NCBI RefSeq assembly: GCF_014207985.1
Contig: NZ_JACHMI010000001.1
Span: forward strand, 9,407,001-9,471,000
Direction: 5' to 3'
Length of the DNA: 64,000 nt
DNA from: Nonomuraea rubra
GTDB taxonomy: Bacteria > Actinomycetota > Actinomycetes > Streptosporangiales > Streptosporangiaceae
In this document: positions 50,987 to 59,256 of the stretch, one piece after another
Layout of the letters: each line of letters starts with the position of its first letter
Numbering within the stretch: position 1 is the first letter of the stretch
Made by a program: the position numbers and the translations under genes
The notes under the pieces: model-generated
Told to the model about the DNA's origin: nothing
The model's database searches: none
What the model saw: the letters and a program-made list of their open reading frames with translations, nothing else

Positions 50987-52270
50987 TCATGACGAGCTGG
51001 CAGGAGGCGAACCCTGGTCGAGCCCGGCAGCCCGCTGCTGGAACAGTTCGCGCTCACGGGTGTTACGGGTGAGCCCGGCCGCGCGGCGGAACTCGGCGGC
51101 GGCCTCCGCCGTCCGGCCGAGCCGGGCCAGCAGGTCGCCGCGGACGGCCGGCAGGTGCGCGTAGTCGCGTAGCGTGCGCTCGTCCAGGAGGGCGTCGGCG
51201 ATCTCCAGCCCGCGCTCCGGGCCGTGGGCCATGCCGACCGCGACCGCGCGGTTCAGCTCGACGACGGATGAGGGCGTGAGGTGGGCCAGGAGCCGGTACA
51301 GGGCGGCGATGCGGGCCCAGTCGGTGGCCTGCGGGGTGAGGGCGCGGGCGTGGCAGGCGGCGATGGCGGCCTGGAGGCCGTACGGGCCGAGCGTGCCCAG
51401 TTCTTCGGCGCGGCGCAGGCCGTCCAGGCCGCGGCGGACGAGCAGCCGGTCCCAGCGGCTGCGGTCCTGGTCCGGGAGAAGGATCGGGGTGCCGTCGGCG
51501 GCGGTTCTGGCCGGGATGCGCGACGCCTGGATCTCCATGAGCGCCAGCAGGCCGTGCACCTCGGGTTCGGACGGCATGAGCCCGGCGAGCACCCGGCCGA
51601 GCCGCATCGCCTCCTGGCAGAGCGCCGGGCGGATCCAGTCCTCGCCGGCGCTGGCCGCGTACCCCTCGTTGAAGATCAGGTAGATGACTTCGAGGACGGA
51701 GGCCAGCCGGGCGGGCAGTTCGGCGGGCGGCGGCAGCTCGATGGGGATCTGCTTGTCGGCGAGCGTGCGCTTGGCGCGGGAGATGCGCTGGCCGACGGTG
51801 GGTTCGGGGGCGAGGAACGCCCGCGCGATCTCGGCGGTGGACAGGCCGCCGAGCAGGCGGAGGGTGAGCGCGAGCCGCCCCTCGACCGGGAGTTCCGGGT
51901 GGCAGGCGGTGAAGATCAGGCGTAGCAGGTCGTCACCGATGTGGTCGTCGAGGGCGTCGTCGAGTTCGGCTTCTGCCCATTCCTGGCGGAGTTCCATGTC
52001 GCGGCCGATCTCTTGCAGCTTGCGCTGGTAGGTATCGCGGCGGCGGAACTGGTCGATGGCGCGGTGCTTGGCGGTCAGCGTCAGCCAGGCGCCCGGATTG
52101 TCCGGTACGCCGTTACGCGGCCATTCTTCGAGCGCCGCCACCAGGGCGTCCTGGGCCAGCTCCTCCGCCAGCCCGATGTCATTGACCATGCGGGCCAGCG
52201 CGGCGATGACCCGGGCGGATTCGATGCGCCAGACCGCCTCGACCGCCCGGTGGGAATCGGCTACCGTCAT
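50987..52270 (-). CDS. ECF42-type RNA polymerase sigma factor with C-terminal extension
   Basis: The 427-residue protein has a sigma region 2 (AVEAVWRIESARVIAALARMVNDIGLAEELAQDALVAAL, in part), a region 4 (LALTLRLLGGLSTAEIARAFLAPEPTVGQRISRAKRTLAD) and a 240-residue extension with VIYLIFNEGYAAS and TPR-like helices at the end. This is the organisation of the ECF42 group, where the extension replaces an anti-sigma factor in control. The DGPF protein gene directly upstream on the same strand is the group's characteristic partner. The SD lies unusually close to ATG 52270. Confidence 0.92.
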   Translation of the reverse strand: MTVADSHRAVEAVWRIESARVIAALARMVNDIGLAEELAQDALVAALEEWPRNGVPDNPGAWLTLTAKHRAIDQFRRRDTYQRKLQEIGRDMELRQEWAEAELDDALDDHIGDDLLRLIFTACHPELPVEGRLALTLRLLGGLSTAEIARAFLAPEPTVGQRISRAKRTLADKQIPIELPPPAELPARLASVLEVIYLIFNEGYAASAGEDWIRPALCQEAMRLGRVLAGLMPSEPEVHGLLALMEIQASRIPARTAADGTPILLPDQDRSRWDRLLVRRGLDGLRRAEELGTLGPYGLQAAIAACHARALTPQATDWARIAALYRLLAHLTPSSVVELNRAVAVGMAHGPERGLEIADALLDERTLRDYAHLPAVRGDLLARLGRTAEAAAEFRRAAGLTRNTRERELFQQRAAGLDQGSPPASSS

Positions 52271-52288
52271 GCCTCCCGATTATCGCGA

Positions 52289-52663
52289 TCACGCAGGAGG
52301 CGCGAAGTCCGCGGGGCCGAACAGCCGGAGCACGTCGGCCTCGCCCTCCCAGCCGGGCCACAGGTCGCGGTGCAGCTTGACGAAGCGGGAGGCCCATTCC
52401 ACGGCCTCCTCCTTGGTCCTGACCTCGTACAGGGCGTAGCTGATCATCTCCTTGGCCTCGGCGAACGGGCCGTCACTGACGATCAGCCGGCCTCCGCCGA
52501 CCTCGACGCGCGCGCCCTCCGAGCTGGGGGCCAGGCCGCTGGTGTCGAGCAGGGCGCCGGACTCGGTGGCCTCCTGGCCGAGCTTCATGATGGCTTCCAT
52601 GAGGTCGGCCGGGGGCGGGCCGGCGGGCTGGGTGACGACTTTGAGGGTGACGAGGTAGCGCAT
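52289..52663 (-). CDS. DGPF-domain (YCII-related) protein, partner of ECF42
   Basis: The 124-residue protein belongs to the YCII-related DGPF family: it opens MRYLVTLKV and has the diagnostic DGPFAEAKEMISYALYEV. It ends 19 bp before the sigma factor gene and is cotranscribed with it. In the ECF42 group such proteins are both neighbours and regulated targets of the sigma factor; their biochemical role is unknown, possibly related to stress or secondary metabolism. Confidence 0.92.
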   Translation of the reverse strand: MRYLVTLKVVTQPAGPPPADLMEAIMKLGQEATESGALLDTSGLAPSSEGARVEVGGGRLIVSDGPFAEAKEMISYALYEVRTKEEAVEWASRFVKLHRDLWPGWEGEADVLRLFGPADFAPPA

Positions 52664-52696
52664 GGTCGCGATGCCTTTCGGTGTGAGAGAGAGGAT

Positions 52697-53368
52697 TCAG
52701 GCGGAGCGGGACAGGTTCAGCGACACTAGCGACATCCAGATCCAGAGGGCCAGGATGCCGGCGACGAACGCGAGGTTGGACCAGGCGATCCCGCCGCCAC
52801 TGGCGATGCCGATGAACGAGCCGAGGAAGAGGGTCCCGGTGACGCGGGAGTACCAGGCCCAGCCCTTGCGGCCGTCGCGGGCGAAGCGGGAGGCGAGGAC
52901 GTAGCAGGCCGCGACCGCGCAGAGGAAGCCCACGCCGCCGACGGCCATGTGCAGGGTGCCGGAGAGGGTGATGGCGCCGGGGCCTTCCGGGGTTCCGGCG
53001 GGGAAGCCCATGGCGGGGTCGGCGGGGAAGAGGGCGGCGCCGATCATGCCGGCGCCGAACGCTCCGATGAGGACGGGGGCCCACTGGGCGCCGCGTCCCG
53101 GCGCCAGGGCCCGCCGCATGCCGGCCGCCGCGGCGATGGTCGCCAGGGCGGTGAGGACGAAGTTGAGGGTCTGGATCCAGCCGAGGTCGCCGTTGGCCAG
53201 GAAGCTCCAGGGGTGGCGGAGCAGGTCGAAGCCCTCCCTGGTGAACGCCTGGGCCAGGGCGACGGTCACGTACATCGGGCCTGCCAGGACGCCGAATCCG
53301 AGCAGCAGGCGGGGGCGGGAGATCACGCGGGAGATCGGGCCGGAGGAGGTCTGGGCGAGCTGAGCCAT
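52697..53368 (-). CDS. DUF998 family membrane protein
   Basis: The 223-residue protein has six to seven hydrophobic helices, starting LLLGFGVLAGPMYVTVALAQA, and contains FDLLRHPWSFLANGDLGWIQTLNFVLTAL, a feature of the DUF998 family of unknown function. The motif FPADPAMGFPAGTPEG lies in an external loop. AGGTGG precedes ATG 53368. It is transcribed in the same direction as the DGPF and sigma factor genes, 33 bp upstream of the former, so the three probably form an operon. Confidence 0.87.
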   Translation of the reverse strand: MAQLAQTSSGPISRVISRPRLLLGFGVLAGPMYVTVALAQAFTREGFDLLRHPWSFLANGDLGWIQTLNFVLTALATIAAAAGMRRALAPGRGAQWAPVLIGAFGAGMIGAALFPADPAMGFPAGTPEGPGAITLSGTLHMAVGGVGFLCAVAACYVLASRFARDGRKGWAWYSRVTGTLFLGSFIGIASGGGIAWSNLAFVAGILALWIWMSLVSLNLSRSA

Positions 53369-53522
53369 GGTGGTCCACCTTGCGTCGCGGGGGCCGGCCG
53401 GTCCGGCCCTCTGGCTAGGCAGCGAACGAGCCGGGCCGGTTTCGACACGGCCAAAGGATTTCTTCCAACTTTTTTCTGGACCGCCAGCGATCGCGGGGCG
53501 GCAGGTGTCGGGCTCACAGCTC

Positions 53523-53551
53523 TTGACCGGACCTGTTAAGAGGTCTACATA
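53523..53551 (+). promoter_or_regulatory. Promoter of the pectinesterase operon with internal inverted repeat
   Basis: TTGACC (53523-53528) and TACATA (53546-53551) are 17 bp apart. The spacer contains GACCT and AGGTC in inverted orientation (53530-53534 and 53541-53545), a possible repressor half-site pair. Confidence 0.55.
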
Positions 53552-53595
53552 TATATTCACCGCCAACTATCCATTCGCGCGTAGAGAGGCCGAAT

Positions 53596-55017
53596 GTGAA
53601 GGCATCGATCCCCGTTCTCGTCACAGCGCTCGTCTTAGTCACCACCCCGGCCGCCGCGGAGACCGGTCCCCGGTTCTCGGCGCCGGGACGTGGCGGGACC
53701 TGCGTGGACGCCCCCCTGACGATCACCTTCCCCGAGCCCGTCACCCTGGGTTCCTCGGGGGCGATCGAGATCCGGCGTGCGGACGGCACGCTCGCCGACC
53801 GCATCGAGGCGGCCACCGCCAAGACGGACAAGAAGAACATCGGACAGGCGATCTCGGACACGGGGCTGCCGCACGACTTCTCGTACGAATCGATCATGGT
53901 GGAGGGCGGCACCGCCACCGTCCATCCGCACCGCCAGTTCGAGTACGGCCAGACGTACACCGTCACCGTCGAGGCCGGCGTCTTCCCCGGGCACGGCGCG
54001 GCGAGCTGGCGGTTCTCGACCAGGAAGCATCCGCCGCGCAACCTGCGCCACCTGACCGTCTCCGCCGCCGGGGCCGGTGACTTCTGCACCGTGCAGGGCG
54101 CCATCGACGCCGTGCCCACCGGCAACACGCGGCCGGTCACCATCGACGTCAAGCGCGGCGTCTACACCGAGATGGTGTACGTCCGCGAGGACCGGCCGTA
54201 CCTGACCGTCAAGGGCGCGGGCCAGGGCCGCACCGTGATCCGGTACCCCAACAACGACCTGCGCAACGGCGACAAGGCGCTGGTCGACGGCGGGCCGGCG
54301 GACGTGTGCCCGCGCCGCGTGCTGGAGACCTCCGACCTGCACAACTGCTGGCGGCAGACGTTCGGCGTGGACGCGGCCGACTTCCGGCTCGCCGACCTCA
54401 CCGTGCACAACACGACCCCGGACGGGGGCTCGCAGGCCGAGGCGTTCCGCGGCAACAACGACCGCATCCTGCTGGAACGGGTGAACCTGTTCAGCAACCA
54501 GGACACGCTGCGGCTGCAGGGCAAGGGCTTCGTGACCGACAGCCACATCCGCGGGGACACCGACTTCGTCTGGGGCACGGGGACGGTGTTCATCCAGGAC
54601 TCGGTGCTGGAGTCGACCGACCGCGGTTACATCTCGCAGAGCCGCAGCGACCACACGCGGCCGGGCTACGTGTTCGTGCGCACCAAGCTGACCAGGGCGC
54701 CGGGGGTGCCGGACGCGTCCGTGGTGCTGGGGCGCACCGCGGTGTGGCGGTTCACGCACAGCCAGGCGGTGTTCATCGACACGAAGATGGACGCCCACGT
54801 GGCGCCGGTGGGCTGGCAGATCGATCCGAACGACTGCGCGCAGGCCGGGTCGGCCTCGTTCTGGGAGTACGGCAGCACCGATCTGGACGGCCGCCCGATC
54901 GACACCTCGCAGCGGCTGGCCTGCTCGCGGCAGCTCACGCCCGAGGAGGCGAAGCGGTGGAGCGACCCCTCGTTCGTGCTGGGCGGCTGGAATCCCCTGG
55001 ATGGAGTGACGCGATGA
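53596..55017 (+). CDS. Secreted pectin methylesterase (CE8) with N-terminal Ig-like domain
   Basis: The 473-residue enzyme has a signal peptide (KASIPVLVTALVLVTTPAAA), then an Ig-like domain (about residues 25-145), then a beta-helix pectinesterase. Recognisable CE8 motifs are GDFCTVQGAIDAVP, RGVYTEMVYV, NQDTLRLQGKGFVTDSHIRGDTDFVWGTG and VVLGRTAVWRF. The catalytic aspartates fall in QDTL and DFVWG and the substrate arginine in LGR; the usual LGRPW is replaced by LGRTAVW, shifting the tryptophan. It de-esterifies homogalacturonan outside the cell. GTG 53596 has AGAGAGG upstream. It is coupled by ATGA to the hydrolase gene. Confidence 0.92.
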   Translation: MKASIPVLVTALVLVTTPAAAETGPRFSAPGRGGTCVDAPLTITFPEPVTLGSSGAIEIRRADGTLADRIEAATAKTDKKNIGQAISDTGLPHDFSYESIMVEGGTATVHPHRQFEYGQTYTVTVEAGVFPGHGAASWRFSTRKHPPRNLRHLTVSAAGAGDFCTVQGAIDAVPTGNTRPVTIDVKRGVYTEMVYVREDRPYLTVKGAGQGRTVIRYPNNDLRNGDKALVDGGPADVCPRRVLETSDLHNCWRQTFGVDAADFRLADLTVHNTTPDGGSQAEAFRGNNDRILLERVNLFSNQDTLRLQGKGFVTDSHIRGDTDFVWGTGTVFIQDSVLESTDRGYISQSRSDHTRPGYVFVRTKLTRAPGVPDASVVLGRTAVWRFTHSQAVFIDTKMDAHVAPVGWQIDPNDCAQAGSASFWEYGSTDLDGRPIDTSQRLACSRQLTPEEAKRWSDPSFVLGGWNPLDGVTR

Positions 55018-56375
55018 CGACGCCGGATATGTCGGGAATGCCCAGTCCGAGCAAGGGTGAGGGTAGGGGCGCAGGTGCGGGGGCGAGCAGGCGCAGGATG
55101 CTCGGGGGCGTGCTGGGCGGGATCGGCGTCGCGCTGGCGGCGGGCGTCCCGGCGGGCGCCGCGCACGCAGGCGTCCCCCACGGGAGCGCGGCGACAGGGA
55201 GCGGAGCGGCAGGGACGGCGGGCGGGCCCGGGACCGCGGCGGCCGGGCACGGTGGCAAGCGGGCGCCGCGCCCGGTGGCGCCGGTGAACCAGGAGGCGGC
55301 GGCCAGGTTCGGCCCCGAGTACAAGACCCTTCCCCCAGCCGTCGCCGGCGTCGACATCGAGCCGCTGATCGGCATCACCGACCCCGAGGACATCACGGCC
55401 CGCCGCCGCAAGATGACCGACTTCATCTGGAAGGGCGCCGGCCTCCCCACGACGACCCCCACCGTGGAAACGGGAGTGACCGCCCCGGACTTCGCCTCGC
55501 TCACCGGCGTACGCAGGATCGACCTGCTGACCGTCCCCCTCAAGTACCGGATCACCGCCAAGGTGTACGACCTCCTCCCCCGCAAGCCCTGGAACCGCCG
55601 CCTGGCCCTGTACCACAACGGCCACGGCGAGCCCTTCGACACCATGCTCCGCACCATCCAGGCGCTCCTCGACCGCGGCTACCGCGTGATGGCGTACGCG
55701 ATGCCCTTCCACCACTGGAACGGCGGCCAGCAGATCGAGGACCCGAAGAACCCGGGCACAATGTTGCCCAGCCCCTCCCACCGCGAGCTGGTGCCCTGGG
55801 AGAGCGACACGTTCTCCACGCTGACGTTCTTCCTGGAGCCGCTCGTCGTCACGCTGAACCACGCGCAGGCGACCTACCGCCCGGCGTCGGTGGAGATGCT
55901 GGGCCTGTCCGGCGGCGGCTGGACGACCACGGTGTACGCGGCGCTGGACCCCCGGATCAACCACAGCTACCCGACGGCCGGCTCGCTGCCGTTCTTCCTG
56001 CGGGCCGCCTCCCCCAAGCCCAGCCCGACCACCGGCGACTGGGAGCAGACGAGGGCGTCGTTCCCCGGCTTCTACTCCTCGATCACGGCGGGCACGGCCG
56101 ACGACTACCTCGAGATGTACGTGATGGCCTCGGTCGGCGAGAACCGGGGGCAGTTGCAGGTGCTCAACCGCTTCGACGACTGCTGTTTCAACGGCGTGAG
56201 CCACCGCGTCTACCAGGCTCCGGTGCGCGACCGGGTGGCGCTGCTCGCCGGCGGGCGGCCCGAGCGGGGGCGGTGGGACCTGCTGGAGGACGCCACGCAC
56301 GACGACCACACCATCTCGCCGCACGCGCTTTCCGTGATCCTCTGGGACCTTGACACCGCAAATGTCACAACATAA
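55014..56375 (+). CDS. Secreted alpha/beta-hydrolase, possible pectin side-group esterase
   Basis: The 453-residue protein has a Tat-like signal (ASRRRMLGGVLGGIGVALAAG) and a 60-residue Gly/Ala linker. The alpha/beta-hydrolase part has ALYHNGHGEPFDTMLRTIQALLDRGYRVMAYAMPFH (N-terminal sheet and oxyanion region), the nucleophile elbow GLSGGGWTT and a histidine-rich end, DATHDDHTIS. The pair CC in NRFDDCCFNGV is unusual. It overlaps the pectinesterase gene by ATGA, so it is probably an esterase removing acetyl or other groups from pectin; no closer family is recognised. Confidence 0.8.
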   Translation: MTTPDMSGMPSPSKGEGRGAGAGASRRRMLGGVLGGIGVALAAGVPAGAAHAGVPHGSAATGSGAAGTAGGPGTAAAGHGGKRAPRPVAPVNQEAAARFGPEYKTLPPAVAGVDIEPLIGITDPEDITARRRKMTDFIWKGAGLPTTTPTVETGVTAPDFASLTGVRRIDLLTVPLKYRITAKVYDLLPRKPWNRRLALYHNGHGEPFDTMLRTIQALLDRGYRVMAYAMPFHHWNGGQQIEDPKNPGTMLPSPSHRELVPWESDTFSTLTFFLEPLVVTLNHAQATYRPASVEMLGLSGGGWTTTVYAALDPRINHSYPTAGSLPFFLRAASPKPSPTTGDWEQTRASFPGFYSSITAGTADDYLEMYVMASVGENRGQLQVLNRFDDCCFNGVSHRVYQAPVRDRVALLAGGRPERGRWDLLEDATHDDHTISPHALSVILWDLDTANVTT

Positions 56376-56396
56376 TATCGGAATATAGATACACTG

Positions 56397-56412
56397 CTGA
56401 ATAGATATTCAG
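56397..56412. promoter_or_regulatory. Candidate SorC operator, CTGAATA palindrome
   Basis: CTGAATAGATATTCAG is an inverted repeat of 7-bp arms with a GA spacer, 3 bp before the GGAGG of the nucleoside-hydrolase-like gene. A related sequence, CTGAATAAAAATTCTC, lies upstream of the pectate lyase gene. Confidence 0.55.
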
Positions 56413-56423
56413 ACGGAGGTCGC

Positions 56424-57332
56424 ATGGCGGACAGGACTTTTTCCCATCGGCGCCGGGTGATCATCAACACCGATGCGAAAAACGAGGCGGACGACCAATT
56501 CGCCATCGTGCACGCCCTGCTCTCCCCCAGCCTGGATATCCGCGGTCTGGTGGCCGCGCATTTCGGCAACCGGCGCACCCGGTCGAGCCTGGAGGAAAGC
56601 CGGGCGGAGATCGAGCTGCTGCTGCGGCTCATGAAGCTCGACGGCCGGGTGCCGGTGGCGGACGGCGCGCCGTACGCGCTGCCCGACGCCGGCACCCCGG
56701 TCCCGGCCCCGGGCGTCGAGCTGATCGTCGAGGAGGCCATGCGCGACGTGGCCGAGCCGCTCTACGTGGCCTTCCTCGGCCCGCTGACCGACATGGCCTC
56801 GGCCCTGATGCTGGAGCCGCGCATCGCCGAGCGGGACGTGACCGTGATCTGGATCGGCGGCGGCGGGTACGACGGCGTCGGGCCGCAGAACGGCAGGCCG
56901 GAGTTCAACCTGTCCAACGACATCGTGGCGGCCAACCTCGTCTTCTCCTCGGCGCTCAAGGTGTGGCAGGTCCCGGCGCCGACGTACCGGATGATGGCCG
57001 TCGGCTACGCCGAGCTCGACGCGAAGGTCGCGCCGTGCGGCGAGGTCGGCGAGTACCTCGTGCGCCAGCTCGTGGAGTGGAACGAGCGGCAGCACGGCGG
57101 GTCGATCGAGTTCCGCGTGCTCGGCGACTCCCCCGCGATCGGGCTGATGCTGCACCCCGACTGCGGGACCTGGGTGGAGCGGCCGGCACCGGCCTTCCGT
57201 TACGACGGCACGTACGACTTCTCCGCCGCCGAAGACGCCAGCAGGCCGATCCGCGTCTACGGCTCGATCGACGCGCGCTTCATCCATGAGGACTTCTTCG
57301 CGAAGCTACGCGCCTTCGCGGATCACCGCTGA
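56424..57332 (+). CDS. Nucleoside-hydrolase-like protein (DUF1593-like)
   Basis: The 302-residue protein starts with RVIINTDAKNEADDQFAIVHALLSPSLDIRGLVAAHFG, a variant of the calcium-binding Asp motif of nucleoside hydrolases in which NTDAKNEADD replaces DTDPGxDD, as in the DUF1593/Sde182 subgroup. Later motifs VAFLGPLTDMASAL and PEFNLSNDIVAAN are kept. No signal peptide is present. GGAGG precedes ATG 56424, and the isomerase gene follows after 18 bp. It probably cleaves a furanosyl bond in the cytoplasm; the sugar is unknown. Confidence 0.82.
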   Translation: MADRTFSHRRRVIINTDAKNEADDQFAIVHALLSPSLDIRGLVAAHFGNRRTRSSLEESRAEIELLLRLMKLDGRVPVADGAPYALPDAGTPVPAPGVELIVEEAMRDVAEPLYVAFLGPLTDMASALMLEPRIAERDVTVIWIGGGGYDGVGPQNGRPEFNLSNDIVAANLVFSSALKVWQVPAPTYRMMAVGYAELDAKVAPCGEVGEYLVRQLVEWNERQHGGSIEFRVLGDSPAIGLMLHPDCGTWVERPAPAFRYDGTYDFSAAEDASRPIRVYGSIDARFIHEDFFAKLRAFADHR

Positions 57333-57350
57333 CAGGGAGGGACGAGGACC

Positions 57351-58331
57351 ATGCTGACGTTCGGCGCCGGGATATGGGCGTTCGGGCAGATCGTCGACCG
57401 GTACGCCACCGACGGTTACGGCCCGGCCAGGACGATGACGGAGATGCTGGACCTGGCGGCGGCCGTGGACGGGCTGGAGTGCCTGGACATCAACGTGCCG
57501 TTCGCCGAGGGGATCTCCAAGGCGTCCGAGCTGGCGCAGGCGCTGGCCGAGCGCGGGCTGCGGGCCAGGGCGATCACGCCGCACCTCTACACCAGGGAGT
57601 TCGCCAGAGGGGCGTTCACCAACCCCGAGCCCGAGGTGCGCCGCCGCGCCGCCGAGCGCGTGCACGAGGCCGTCGCCGTGGCCAGGGAGCTGGGCGCCGA
57701 CTACGTGAAGTTCTGGCCTGGCCAGGACGGGTTCGACCTGCCGGGGCAGGCCGACTACGCGCGGCTGTGGGAGCTGACGGTGGGCGCGATCGGCGATCTC
57801 GCCTCGGCGCATCCCGACGTGCAGTTCGCGATCGAGTACAAGGCCAAGGAGCCGCGGGTGCGCATCACGCTCGCCGACGCGGCCCGTACGCTGCTGGCCA
57901 TCGACGAGGCGGGGCAGCCGAACGTCGGCATCGTCATGGACTTCGGTCACTCGCTGCTGGCCGGCGAGACGCCGGCCGAGGCGGTGCAGCTCGTGCACCG
58001 GCGCGGCAGGCTCGTCTCGGTCGAGCTGAACGACAACTGGCGCGGCTGGGACGACGACCTGCCGGTGGCCTCGGTGCACCTGTTCGAGACCGTCGAGTAC
58101 CTGCTGGCCGTGCGCCGGATCGGCTGGGACAGGCCGGTCCTGCTCGACCAGTTCCCGTTCAGGGAGGACCCGGTACGCGCGCTGTCCGAGAGCATCAGGA
58201 CCATCCGCGCACTGGAGCAGGTGTGCGACCGGATCGACCTGGAAGAGCTGGCGGACGCGCAGGAGCGGCAGGACGCGCTCGCGGCGCAGGCGATCCTCTG
58301 GTCGGCGATCGGGATGGCACGTGCGACCTAG
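57351..58331 (+). CDS. Xylose-isomerase-like TIM-barrel protein, candidate apiose isomerase
   Basis: The 326-residue protein has the sugar-isomerase/AP-endonuclease type TIM barrel. Metal ligands can be placed at Glu162 (QFAIEYKAKEP), Asp197 and His200 (VMDFGHS), with VSVELNDN (Glu225) and a late glutamate in VLLDQFPFRE. It would interconvert an aldose and a ketose. Together with the split transketolase and FGGY kinase that follow, it matches the gene content of the published D-apiose transketolase pathway (isomerisation of apiose to apulose); ribose, xylose or another pentose remain possible. It ends 11 bp inside the next gene. Confidence 0.82.
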   Translation: MLTFGAGIWAFGQIVDRYATDGYGPARTMTEMLDLAAAVDGLECLDINVPFAEGISKASELAQALAERGLRARAITPHLYTREFARGAFTNPEPEVRRRAAERVHEAVAVARELGADYVKFWPGQDGFDLPGQADYARLWELTVGAIGDLASAHPDVQFAIEYKAKEPRVRITLADAARTLLAIDEAGQPNVGIVMDFGHSLLAGETPAEAVQLVHRRGRLVSVELNDNWRGWDDDLPVASVHLFETVEYLLAVRRIGWDRPVLLDQFPFREDPVRALSESIRTIRALEQVCDRIDLEELADAQERQDALAAQAILWSAIGMARAT

Positions 58332-59256
58332 CCCGACGACCATCACGGCCGCCCCGCCCGGCCACGACGTCACCGATCTCCTCCCCGACCACGACGCGAT
58401 CGCCGAGTGGCGCGGGCTGCGCGAGCGGCTGGCACGCGCCGACAGGGACGCCGCGGCCGCCGCGCTGGCGGCCCTGGCCGGCGGGATCCGCCGCACCGTG
58501 ATCAGCACGATCGCGGGGGCGGGCCTCGGCCACGCGGGCGGCGACCTGTCGGTGACGGACATCCTCGCCACCCTGTACGGCGCGGTGCTCCGCGTCGACC
58601 CGGCCGACCCCGGCTGGCCGGACCGCGACCGGCTGGTCCTGAGCAAGGGTCACTGCTCGGTCGCCCTCTACACCACGCTCTCCACCTGCGGTTTCTTCCC
58701 GGCGGAGCGTTTGAGCACGTTCGCGGCCCCGATGTCGCCGCTCAACGGCCACCCGAGCCGCAGGTCGGTGCCCGGCGTCGAGACCAGCACCGGCCCGCTC
58801 GGGCACGGCCTGCCGGTGGGCGTCGGCATCGCGGTCGGCCTGCGCCTGCGCGGCTCGGCGGCCAGGACCGTGGTGGTGCTGGGCGACGGCGAGCTGCAGG
58901 AGGGCAGCAACTGGGAGGCCGCGATGACGGCGGGGCATCGGGGGCTCACGTCGCTGACGGCCGTGATCGACAGGAACGGCCTGCAGCAGGGCGCCAGGAC
59001 CAGCGCGACCAACGAGCTGGAGCCGCTGGCCGACAAGTGGCGCGCGTTCGGCTGGGAGGCGGTCGAGGTGGACGGCCACGACCACCTGGCGCTGCTGGAC
59101 GCCCTGACCGCGCCGCACGACGCGGGCCGGCCGCGCTGCGTGATCGCCAGGACCGTCAAGGGTCGGGGGGTTTCTTTCATGGAGGACCGGGTGGAGTGGC
59201 ATCACAAGGTGCCGGACGCCGAGCAGGCCCGCTCGGCACTCGAGGAACTGCGTTGA
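58321..59256 (+). CDS. Transketolase, N-terminal subunit (TPP-binding)
   Basis: The 311-residue subunit covers the thiamine-diphosphate domain of transketolase. LSKGHCSVALYTTLSTCGF has the conserved SKGH histidine (His111), and VVLGDGELQEGSNWEAAM with IDRN carries the G-D-G to N metal/TPP motif (Asp189, Asn219). The second half of the enzyme is a separate gene immediately after, overlapping by TTGA, so the active enzyme is a heterotetramer. Split transketolases next to a kinase and a sugar isomerase include the apulose-4-phosphate transketolase. GTG 58321 lies inside the isomerase gene. Confidence 0.9.
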   Translation: MRPSPTTITAAPPGHDVTDLLPDHDAIAEWRGLRERLARADRDAAAAALAALAGGIRRTVISTIAGAGLGHAGGDLSVTDILATLYGAVLRVDPADPGWPDRDRLVLSKGHCSVALYTTLSTCGFFPAERLSTFAAPMSPLNGHPSRRSVPGVETSTGPLGHGLPVGVGIAVGLRLRGSAARTVVVLGDGELQEGSNWEAAMTAGHRGLTSLTAVIDRNGLQQGARTSATNELEPLADKWRAFGWEAVEVDGHDHLALLDALTAPHDAGRPRCVIARTVKGRGVSFMEDRVEWHHKVPDAEQARSALEELR

